From: Draconibacterium orientale
Lineage (GTDB): Bacteria > Bacteroidota > Bacteroidia > Bacteroidales > JAADGE01
Direction: 5' to 3'
Length of the DNA: 6,992 nucleotides
Assembly (NCBI GenBank): GCA_020718265.1
Contig: DYSM01000154.1
Location: 1-6,992, forward strand
Below the pieces are notes generated by a model. It did no database searches. It saw nothing but the letters and a program-made list of their open reading frames with translations, and was not told the origin of the DNA. Position numbers and translations under genes: made by a program. Shown piece after piece: positions 1 to 4,641 of this stretch; the stretch's first letter is position 1; every line of letters begins with the position of its first letter.

Positions 1-175
1 TCTTATCTAATTTACAATAAATCAATATCTTACAAAAAATATTAACGGAGTATTGCAATTGAAACTATTAAAAAACAAAGAATGACTACTAAATGACAAA
101 ACATTCGATTGAAAAAATGACTACAACCTACATAAATTCAAATATTTACACGTTTTCTTACAAACACTAAATAAC
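1..175. other. AT-rich non-coding stretch at left edge
   Basis: No convincing gene is visible on either strand. The longest start-to-stop reading frame I noticed is 25 codons (93-170, plus), with nothing to support translation. The heptamer ATGACTA occurs twice (82-88 and 117-123) within AATGACTAC. This is probably the region downstream of the isocitrate dehydrogenase gene, plus control sequence of a gene beyond the edge. Confidence 0.5.
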
Positions 176-201
176 AACCATCGAAAATTACTTCGATGGT
201 T
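176..201 (-). terminator. Terminator-like hairpin downstream of isocitrate dehydrogenase
   Basis: A perfect 10-bp stem (176-185 with 192-201) encloses a 6-base loop and starts 18 bases after the stop codon of the minus-strand gene. Read on the minus strand, the hairpin is followed by TGTTATTTAGTGTTTG, which is T-rich but interrupted. It is therefore a weaker intrinsic terminator than the two A8/T8 hairpins elsewhere in the window. Its position directly after the gene supports the call. Confidence 0.6.
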
Positions 202-218
202 TAAGTTTTTTGTGATTT

Positions 219-2453
219 CTATTTCAACGAATCTACAATTGAATTTAATGTTTTACTTGGTCGTAAAGCATTAAATGCCATATCTTTATCCGGTTTATAA
301 TAGCCGCCTATATCGGTTGGTTTACCTTCTGCGGAAGCGATTTCTGCTAATATTGAAGCTTCTTTTTCTGTCAAAGCTTTTGCAACCGGTGCAAATTTTG
401 ATTTGAGTTCGATATCCGAATTTTGCACTGCAAGTTCTTGCGCCCAATATTGCGCCAAAAAGAAATGCGTGCCGCGTGTGTCCAATTCGCCGGCGTTCCT
501 CGAGGGCGATTTTCCGGTTTCCAGATATTTTCCTACTGCGTTGTCCAAAGTTTCGGCAAGAAGTAAAGCTCTGTTATTGTTGAAGTTACGACCTAAATGT
601 TCAAGCGATACGGTAAGTGCCAGAAATTCGCCGAGAGAATCCCAACGCAAGTGTCCTTCTTCCAAAAATTGCTGAACATGCTTGGGTGCTGAGCCTCCCG
701 CACCGGTTTCAAACAGACCGCCGCCGTTAAGCAAAGGCACAACAGACAGCATTTTCGCGCTTGTGCCGAGTTCCAAAATCGGAAATAAATCGGTCAGATA
801 ATCGCGCAAAACGTTTCCGGTAACCGATATCGTGTCTTGTCCTTTGCGGCTGCGTTCCAGCGTATAACTCATGGCATCTGTCGGTGCCATAATTTCAATT
901 GTCAGCCCGGTTGTGTCGTAATTTTTGAGATATGTTTTTACTTTTTTGATAATTTCCGAATCGTGTGCGCGCAGTTCATCGAGCCAAAAAATTGCGGGAG
1001 TTTGCGTAATTCGAGCGCGCGTTACGGCTAATTTTACCCAATCTTGCACGGCAATATCCTTGGTACGTGCCATGCGCCAGATGTCGCCTTTCTTCACGTC
1101 GTGCGACATGAGCACTTGTCCGATGTTGTCGAGAACTAAAACCGTTCCGTTTTCCTGTATTTCAAATGTTGTGGGATGCGAGCCGTATTCTTCGGCTTTT
1201 TGTGCCATCAAACCTACATTTGCGACTGAGCCCATGGTTGCCGGATTTAGTGCGCCGTTTGTTCTGCAATCATCTATAACTGTTTGATATATTGTGGCAT
1301 AGCATCTGTCCGGAATCATTGCTTTTGTGTCGTGCAATTTGCCGTCTGCGCCCCACATTTTTCCTCCGTCGCGAATGACAACAGGCATCGAAGCATCGAC
1401 AATCACATCGTTCGGCACATGCAAGTTTGTGATTCCTTTTTCCGAATCAACCATTGCAAGTTGCGGGCGTTTTTCGTAAACATTTTTGATGTCAGCTTCA
1501 ATTTCCGCACGTTTTGATTCAGGTAAACTTTGAATTTTTGTCAGTAATTCCGAAAATCCGTTATTCAAGTTTACATTTAATCCGGCAAATGTATCTTTAT
1601 GGTTTTCAAGAACTTCTTCAAAAAAAACACTTACGGCATGTCCGAACATGATTGGGTCGGACACTTTCATCATTGTAGCTTTAAGATGCAAGGACAGCAG
1701 CAAATCTTTTTCTTTGGCATCTTCAATTTCAGAATGATAAAATGCTCGTAAATCGGTTTTGCTCAGGAATGTAGCATCAAGAATCTCGCCGGCTTTTGCT
1801 TTTAATGCGCTTTTTAGGATAACGATGTCGCCGTTTTCTTTTTCAAGTTCTATCGTAATTTCTTTGTCGGCAGGAAGTGTAACGGATTTTTCATTTCCGT
1901 AAAAATCGCCTGTTTGCATGTGCGCCACGTGCGATTTTGAGCTTTCCGCCCAAGGTTTCATCATGCGATGCGGATTTTTTTGTGCATGTTTTTTTACAGA
2001 AGTTGCCGAACGTCTGTCGGAATTTCCTTCACGTAGAACAGGATTTACCGCACTGCCGAGCACTTTTGCAAAACGTTCGCGTAACACCTTATCTGCTTCG
2101 TTTTTAACTTCGTCCGGATAGTTCGGAACGTTGTAACCTTTATTTTGAAGTTCTTGAATTGCAGCTTTAAGTTGCGGCACTGATGCGCTGATATTCGGCA
2201 ACTTAATAATGTTTGCTTCGGGATGCTGAGTGAGTTCGCCAAGTTCGGTGAGGTTATCGGACACGATTTGGTCTTTCGTTAAATTTTCGGGAAATGTTGC
2301 CAAAATACGTCCGGAAAGTGAAATGTCTTTGGTTTCGACCAGCACGCCCGCCGCATTCGTGAAGGCATTGACAATCGGAAGCAGAGAATATGTTGCTAAT
2401 GCCGGAGCTTCGTCTATTTGTGTCCAGATAATTTTTGAGATTTTCTCAGCCAT
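219..2453 (-). CDS. icd: Isocitrate dehydrogenase, NADP-dependent, monomeric type
   Basis: This cytoplasmic enzyme oxidatively decarboxylates isocitrate to 2-oxoglutarate, producing NADPH in the TCA cycle. The 744-residue length matches the monomeric (IDH-II) family, about 740 residues, not the roughly 420-residue dimeric family. Recognisable substrate and metal positions are S134, N137, R141 and R147 in the GSAVNPVLREGNSDRR block, D353 in NDVIVDASMP, Y423, and R550/D551/D555 in NVLRDYLTD. The probable NADP-phosphate contacts are H592, R603 and R652. These line up with the Azotobacter vinelandii enzyme at constant offsets of 2 to 3, from memory of that structure. The start MAEKISKIIWTQIDEAP is typical of the family. 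The gene appears intact and monocistronic, with its own candidate promoter and terminators on both sides. The symbol icd (also idh) is by family convention. Confidence 0.97.
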   Translation of the reverse strand: MAEKISKIIWTQIDEAPALATYSLLPIVNAFTNAAGVLVETKDISLSGRILATFPENLTKDQIVSDNLTELGELTQHPEANIIKLPNISASVPQLKAAIQELQNKGYNVPNYPDEVKNEADKVLRERFAKVLGSAVNPVLREGNSDRRSATSVKKHAQKNPHRMMKPWAESSKSHVAHMQTGDFYGNEKSVTLPADKEITIELEKENGDIVILKSALKAKAGEILDATFLSKTDLRAFYHSEIEDAKEKDLLLSLHLKATMMKVSDPIMFGHAVSVFFEEVLENHKDTFAGLNVNLNNGFSELLTKIQSLPESKRAEIEADIKNVYEKRPQLAMVDSEKGITNLHVPNDVIVDASMPVVIRDGGKMWGADGKLHDTKAMIPDRCYATIYQTVIDDCRTNGALNPATMGSVANVGLMAQKAEEYGSHPTTFEIQENGTVLVLDNIGQVLMSHDVKKGDIWRMARTKDIAVQDWVKLAVTRARITQTPAIFWLDELRAHDSEIIKKVKTYLKNYDTTGLTIEIMAPTDAMSYTLERSRKGQDTISVTGNVLRDYLTDLFPILELGTSAKMLSVVPLLNGGGLFETGAGGSAPKHVQQFLEEGHLRWDSLGEFLALTVSLEHLGRNFNNNRALLLAETLDNAVGKYLETGKSPSRNAGELDTRGTHFFLAQYWAQELAVQNSDIELKSKFAPVAKALTEKEASILAEIASAEGKPTDIGGYYKPDKDMAFNALRPSKTLNSIVDSLK

Positions 2454-2495
2454 TTTGCTTATTTTTTTTGTTTGTGATTGATATTTTCAGAATCG

Positions 2496-2503
2496 CAAAT
2501 TTA
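2496..2503 (-). promoter_or_regulatory. Candidate -7 box for isocitrate dehydrogenase
   Basis: The minus strand reads TAAATTTG here, a full match to the Bacteroidota TAnnTTTG box, 42 bases upstream of the ATG. A TTTTC-like run at 2523-2527 sits 19 bases further upstream, where the TTTG-like -33 box is expected, but it is a poor match. The leader is A-rich (AAAAAAAATAAGCAAAATG) and has no Shine-Dalgarno sequence. The box lies between the upstream terminator and the gene, as a gene-specific promoter should. Confidence 0.5.
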
Positions 2504-2571
2504 GATATTTGCATTTGAAAACGAAAACATTTAAACTGAGGATTGATATGTTTTTGGGCAACATTTTAACG

Positions 2572-2607
2572 AAAAAAAACCTCCACGTCGGAGTGGAGGT
2601 TTTTTTT
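2572..2607 (-). terminator. Strong intrinsic terminator for the 128-residue exported protein gene
   Basis: A GC-rich 7-bp stem (CCTCCAC at 2580-2586 with GTGGAGG at 2593-2599) has a 6-base loop and is flanked by eight A residues (2572-2579) and eight T residues (2600-2607). The flanking runs can pair to lengthen the stem, and the structure could work on both strands. It lies 88 bases after the stop of the minus-strand gene at 2695-3081 and upstream of the isocitrate dehydrogenase promoter, so it insulates the two. Confidence 0.88.
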
Positions 2608-2694
2608 GAATTGTGAGTTCAGTATAAAAAGTCATCAAACTAACAAATACTGTTTTCATTTTTCTCAATTTTACGTTGTTTAGAAATGTAAACA

Positions 2695-3081
2695 TTAGTC
2701 CACCAAGGGCAAATGTCCGTCGCTACACGAGTCGTGTTCCAAGCCGAGCAGCGAGCCAACTGTTTCTTTCTGCCCTTCATAAATTGTCCAAACATAAGCT
2801 AAATCAAGCGTTGTACTTTGAACTTCGCCTGTAACGTCCACATATTCAAGAACTAATTCATAATAATTATCAGTTCCGGTGTAAGTAACAGTAACGTCAA
2901 TAACAGCAGCCAAGGCAGGCACATCGCTGTCGCAGCAACCGCAATAAAGGTAAACCATGCCAAGTTCTTCTATGACGGTTTTCCCGTTGTCTGCATCTTC
3001 TTTGCTGAGCCATTGCAGTTGGTCTGCTTTGGCAAATAAGCCCAAAGTCATAAAAATGAGTGTAAAAAGAAGCGTTTTCAT
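2695..3081 (-). CDS. Small exported protein with a CxCC motif, function unknown
   Basis: I do not recognise this 128-residue protein. It begins with a clear Sec signal peptide: MKT, a hydrophobic core, then a probable signal peptidase I site after AKA (residue 19), leaving a mature protein of about 109 residues. There is no lipobox. The mature part is acidic, contains YLYCGCCDSD with C47, C49 and C50, and has a fourth cysteine at C119 in LEHDSCSD near the C-terminus. Residues 60 to 102 look beta-rich (alternating VTVTYTG, YYELVLEYVDV, LDLAYVWTIYEG). The cysteines could form disulfides or a metal site in the periplasm or outside the cell; this is inference. The gene is flanked by a terminator downstream and by an inverted-repeat-rich gap upstream, so it is probably transcribed alone. 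The signal peptide and the orderly mature part support a real gene. Confidence 0.8.
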   Translation of the reverse strand: MKTLLFTLIFMTLGLFAKADQLQWLSKEDADNGKTVIEELGMVYLYCGCCDSDVPALAAVIDVTVTYTGTDNYYELVLEYVDVTGEVQSTTLDLAYVWTIYEGQKETVGSLLGLEHDSCSDGHLPLVD

Positions 3082-3110
3082 CTAAATATTTTTTTTAAGA
3101 GTTAATACCG

Positions 3111-3118
3111 CGAATATA
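3111..3118 (-). promoter_or_regulatory. Candidate -7 box for the 128-residue exported protein gene
   Basis: The minus strand reads TATATTCG, one mismatch from TAnnTTTG, 29 bases upstream of the ATG at 3081. I see no good TTTG-like -33 box at the usual spacing, so this is only a plausible promoter. Confidence 0.3.
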
Positions 3119-3177
3119 ACGCATATTTTTGTCTTTTATGACCGATAACTTATAAAAAGAGCTTTTGATTTTACGAA

Positions 3178-3256
3178 GTGTCTATTTTAATTTAGGAATG
3201 CCCTGTTTTTGAAAACTCTCGTTGATTTATTTTGTAGTTTGTCCTAAATAAGACAC
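3178..3256. repeat. 79-bp segment bounded by an imperfect inverted repeat
   Basis: The left end reads GTGTCT-ATTTTA-ATTTAGGA (3178-3197). The right end, read on the opposite strand, is GTGTCT-T-ATTTAGGA (3256-3242). Fourteen bases pair exactly in two blocks (6 + 8), separated by 6 bases on one side and 1 on the other. No open reading frame lies inside and no target-site duplication is obvious. It could be a MITE-like remnant, the ends of a lost insertion sequence, or an RNA structural element downstream of the HTH gene. Confidence 0.4.
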
Positions 3257-3264
3257 GCCAAATC

Positions 3265-3292
3265 ATTGAGTTTTTCATAAGAATAACTCAAT
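3265..3292. repeat. 28-bp near-perfect inverted repeat (hairpin)
   Basis: Read on the minus strand, the arms are ATTGAGTT and AACTCAAT (8 bp). Inside them come a single A/A mismatch, then TTC/GAA pairs closing a TTAT loop. It lies 34 to 61 bases downstream of the stop codon of the minus-strand HTH gene, after that gene's terminator-like hairpin. No T-run follows directly, so it is not a standard terminator. It may be a protein-binding palindrome or a secondary RNA hairpin. Confidence 0.45.
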
Positions 3293-3304
3293 AAAAGTTC
3301 AAAC

Positions 3305-3331
3305 AAATAGGATTGTCGTAGAATCCTACTT
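3305..3331 (-). terminator. Terminator-like hairpin overlapping the stop codon of the HTH gene
   Basis: On the minus strand TAGGATT (3328-3322) pairs with AATCCTA (3314-3308) around a 7-base loop. AAG before it and TTT after it can extend the stem to 10 bp with one G-U pair. The tail is TTTGTTTGAACTTTT. The first three bases of the 5' arm are the TAG stop codon of the gene, so a terminating ribosome would cover the 5' arm. Confidence 0.5.
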
Positions 3332-3535
3332 TTCTTCTTCCTGAACAAAATAGAACGAACGACGTTTGCGACTGTATTCAATATTTTCGCCGCGCTCTTT
3401 CATTCGAGAAATATAATAATAGGTCATCCGACGTGATAAGCCGACTTTTTCAGCCAATTCTTGCGGTGTTCCGGTTTTTTCTGACAGAACAAGTTCTCGA
3501 ATTTTTTCTAAATTTAACGTTTCTTTTTTTCCCAT
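3326..3535 (-). CDS. Short winged helix-turn-helix DNA-binding protein
   Basis: This 69-residue protein is essentially one HTH domain. Residues 8-19 form the first helix. TGTPQELAEKVGLS (21-34) gives the second helix and turn, and RRMTYYYISRMKERG (35-49) the recognition helix and its end. The basic segment IEYSRKRRSFYFV (52-64) would form a beta wing. The pattern TGTPxxLAxKxxxSxRxxYxxIxxxKxxGxxIxYxRxRxSxYF fits a family of short HTH_11/DeoR-like proteins common in Bacteroidota, often of unknown target and sometimes encoded near small secreted peptides (from memory). It lacks a ligand or oligomerisation domain. It is divergent from the envelope operon starting at 3676, sharing a 140-bp intergenic region, so local regulation is a reasonable inference. 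No clear promoter is visible for it. Confidence 0.87.
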   Translation of the reverse strand: MGKKETLNLEKIRELVLSEKTGTPQELAEKVGLSRRMTYYYISRMKERGENIEYSRKRRSFYFVQEEEK

Positions 3536-3549
3536 ATCTTTAAATGTAT

Positions 3550-3568
3550 TAAATTTGGTATAAATTTA
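3550..3568. promoter_or_regulatory. Possible operator: 7-bp inverted repeat upstream of the HTH gene
   Basis: TAAATTT (3550-3556) and AAATTTA (3562-3568) form a perfect inverted repeat around GGTAT, 15 bases upstream of the HTH start codon and in the shared divergent control region. An arrangement with 12-bp centre spacing would suit a dimeric HTH protein. The surrounding DNA is very AT-rich, so chance is a real alternative. Confidence 0.25.
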
Positions 3569-3620
3569 TTTTATTTTTACTTATAATGCAATTTTTTTTG
3601 GCGAAATATTTTAAGAAATG

Positions 3621-3651
3621 TTTACTAATACTTGAATATTTAATACCTTTG
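3621..3651 (+). promoter_or_regulatory. Bacteroidota-type promoter of the envelope operon
   Basis: TACCTTTG (3644-3651) is a full match to the -7 consensus TAnnTTTG. TTTA (3621-3624) sits exactly 19 bases upstream, one mismatch from the TTTG -33 box. It lies 24 bases before the ATG at 3676. This is the best promoter in the window, and it also decides the start: an in-frame upstream ATG at 3586 precedes the promoter and would not be in the transcript. Confidence 0.75.
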
Positions 3652-3675
3652 CAGAAATTTTTGAATTTGACAAAC

Positions 3676-3891
3676 ATGAAAAAATTGATGTTATTTATCG
3701 CAATTTCAGCGTTGTTTATATCTGCTTGCGGAACTGAAACGGAGTCGAATACGACTGATTCTGTTGCAACTGAGCAAATTTCGCCCGAAAAGAAGCTCGA
3801 AATTGAAAAAATCGAATCCGAATCGGAAAAATTAAATTCCGATGCTCAAAAATTAGATAATAAAGCTGACAGCATTTTGAACAGTTTATAG
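3676..3891 (+). CDS. Small coiled-coil lipoprotein, function unknown
   Basis: The protein has 71 residues from the ATG at 3676. This start is preferred over the in-frame ATG 90 bases upstream because it lies just after the promoter and gives a clean lipoprotein signal: MKK, hydrophobic LMLFIAISALF, and lipobox ISAC with the lipidated cysteine at C18. The mature part starts with a Ser/Thr/Glu-rich linker (GTETESNTTDSVATEQ). From about residue 36 it is a charged helix (PEKKLEIEKIESESEKLNSD continuing to the end) with heptad-like hydrophobic spacing (L41, I43, I46, L53, L60, I67, L71). The architecture resembles small envelope lipoproteins such as Lpp, but it lacks the C-terminal lysine used for peptidoglycan linkage, and homology is not implied. 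It is probably anchored in the outer or inner membrane. It is followed after 23 bases by another exported protein gene on the same strand, with no promoter visible between them, so the two are likely co-transcribed. Confidence 0.82.
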   Translation: MKKLMLFIAISALFISACGTETESNTTDSVATEQISPEKKLEIEKIESESEKLNSDAQKLDNKADSILNSL

Positions 3892-3914
3892 TATTAATTA
3901 AAATAAGATTTAGA

Positions 3915-4571
3915 ATGAAAACATTTTTGACGATTTTGTTTTTTTCGGCGGCAATTGTATTTTCCGGCGATGTGTATGCACAAAAAACGAATGATAACGG
4001 AGGCAGTAAGGTAAAGCCGAGCGATGATAAGCATGTAAAACCTGAAGACAGGACGAAACCTGATGATAAAAAGAACGACGACAAAAAGAATGACGACGGT
4101 AAGAAAAATGACGACAAAAAGAATGACGACGGAAAGAAGAATGACGACGGAAAGAAGAATGACGACAAAAAGAATGACGACGGTAAGAAAAATGATGATA
4201 AAGTAAAACCGGACAACGATAAACGTAACGATGTTTCTCCCGAAAAAGTGGATGATGACACGCCGAAAAACGATGATAAAGTAAAACCGGACGGAAAAAC
4301 AAACGATAAAAATGACGGAACAAAACATTCCTATCAAGCAAAGGTTAATAACGCTGAACGCAAACTTGCCGAAGCCGATACCAAATTAGGTCAAGCGGAA
4401 CTGAAAGTAGCGCAAGCACTTGATAAATTGGAACTTCAACGCAAACAAAAGAAAATCAGCCAACAAGACTACCAAACTAAAAAAACGGAACTCGATGCAC
4501 TGAGAGCCGAAATTGAAATCCAAAAAGCGATTCAAAAAAGCAGTTCGGAAAAACTAAACAGTGTTAAGTAG
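3915..4571 (+). CDS. Exported protein with KKNDD tandem repeats and a coiled-coil tail
   Basis: I do not recognise a named family for this 218-residue protein. Residues 1-22 are a Sec signal peptide (MKTFLTILFFSAAIVFSGDVYA, likely cut before QK). Residues 23-51 are a polar linker. Residues 52-95 contain eight consecutive KKNDD or KKNDDG units, and residues 96-137 are a degenerate continuation with NDDKVKPD twice. Residues 138-216 switch to a helical, coiled-coil-like segment (NNAERKLAEADTKLGQAELK onward) with regular Leu/Ala/Ile spacing. The repeat has balanced Lys and Asp, is almost free of hydrophobic residues and is very likely disordered. There is no sorting domain, transmembrane segment or cysteine. 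A periplasmic or surface spacer, or an ion-binding segment, would fit; this is inference. It lies 23 bases after the coiled-coil lipoprotein, and both proteins end in charged helices, so they may partner. The symmetrical terminator follows 11 bases after the stop. Confidence 0.85.
   Translation: MKTFLTILFFSAAIVFSGDVYAQKTNDNGGSKVKPSDDKHVKPEDRTKPDDKKNDDKKNDDGKKNDDKKNDDGKKNDDGKKNDDKKNDDGKKNDDKVKPDNDKRNDVSPEKVDDDTPKNDDKVKPDGKTNDKNDGTKHSYQAKVNNAERKLAEADTKLGQAELKVAQALDKLELQRKQKKISQQDYQTKKTELDALRAEIEIQKAIQKSSSEKLNSVK
4068..4199 (+). repeat. In-frame tandem repeat encoding eight KKNDD/KKNDDG units
   Basis: Units of 15 bases (KKNDD) and 18 bases (KKNDDG) follow one another in the order 15, 18, 15, 18, 18, 15, 18, 15. 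The bases are highly similar between units (AAAAAGAATGACGAC-type), and units ending GGT tend to be followed by AAGAAA while those ending GGA are followed by AAGAAG. This suggests recent duplication of 33-base or longer blocks. All indels are multiples of three, so the frame is kept. Confidence 0.95.
4194..4292 (+). repeat. 21-bp exact direct repeat flanking the degenerate repeat part
   Basis: The 21 bases at 4194-4214 recur exactly at 4272-4292 and encode DDKVKPD in both places. The spacing is 78 bases, a multiple of three. Together with the KKNDD array just upstream, this shows that this part of the gene has expanded by duplication. Confidence 0.9.
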
Positions 4572-4582
4572 CTCATTTCCAC

Positions 4583-4621
4583 AAAAAAAACGGTCGATTA
4601 AAAAGTTCGACCGTTTTTTTT
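4583..4621. terminator. Bidirectional terminator between convergent genes
   Basis: CGGTCGA (4591-4597) pairs with TCGACCG (4607-4613) around a 9-base loop, flanked by eight A residues (4583-4590) and eight T residues (4614-4621). It starts 11 bases after the stop of the plus-strand repeat protein gene and 20 bases beyond the stop of the minus-strand phosphofructokinase gene. Both strands present a stem followed by a T-run, so it can serve both genes. Confidence 0.92.
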
Positions 4622-4641
4622 ATGATTAATTTTCCAAACGC

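Noticed and set aside
93..170. 25-codon plus-strand ORF
   Set aside because: It is very short, has no ribosome or promoter evidence, and its composition matches AT-rich non-coding DNA.
403..2481. Plus-strand and other-frame ORFs of 60 to 120 codons across the isocitrate dehydrogenase gene
   Set aside because: They lie fully or largely opposite or out of frame with a clearly conserved enzyme and show no recognisable domain or signal.
2620..2652. CAGTAT/ATACTG inverted pair downstream of the 128-residue protein gene
   Set aside because: Only six bases pair across a 21-base loop in AT-rich DNA, which is expected by chance.
3586..3675. Upstream in-frame ATG extending the small lipoprotein by 30 residues
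   Set aside because: The extension spans the TTTA/TACCTTTG promoter and would bury the lipoprotein signal peptide inside the protein. The start at 3676 is better supported.
4068..4199. CRISPR-like regular repeats
   Set aside because: Units are 15 or 18 bases, contiguous without unique spacers, and in frame within a coding sequence. This is a protein tandem repeat.
3716..4341. Several long minus-strand reading frames opposite the repeat gene, rich in Ser/Phe or Val/Ile/Phe
   Set aside because: They are antisense readings of the KKNDD repeat, which has no stops in several frames. The plus-strand frame has a signal peptide, an orderly domain layout, a promoter and a terminator.
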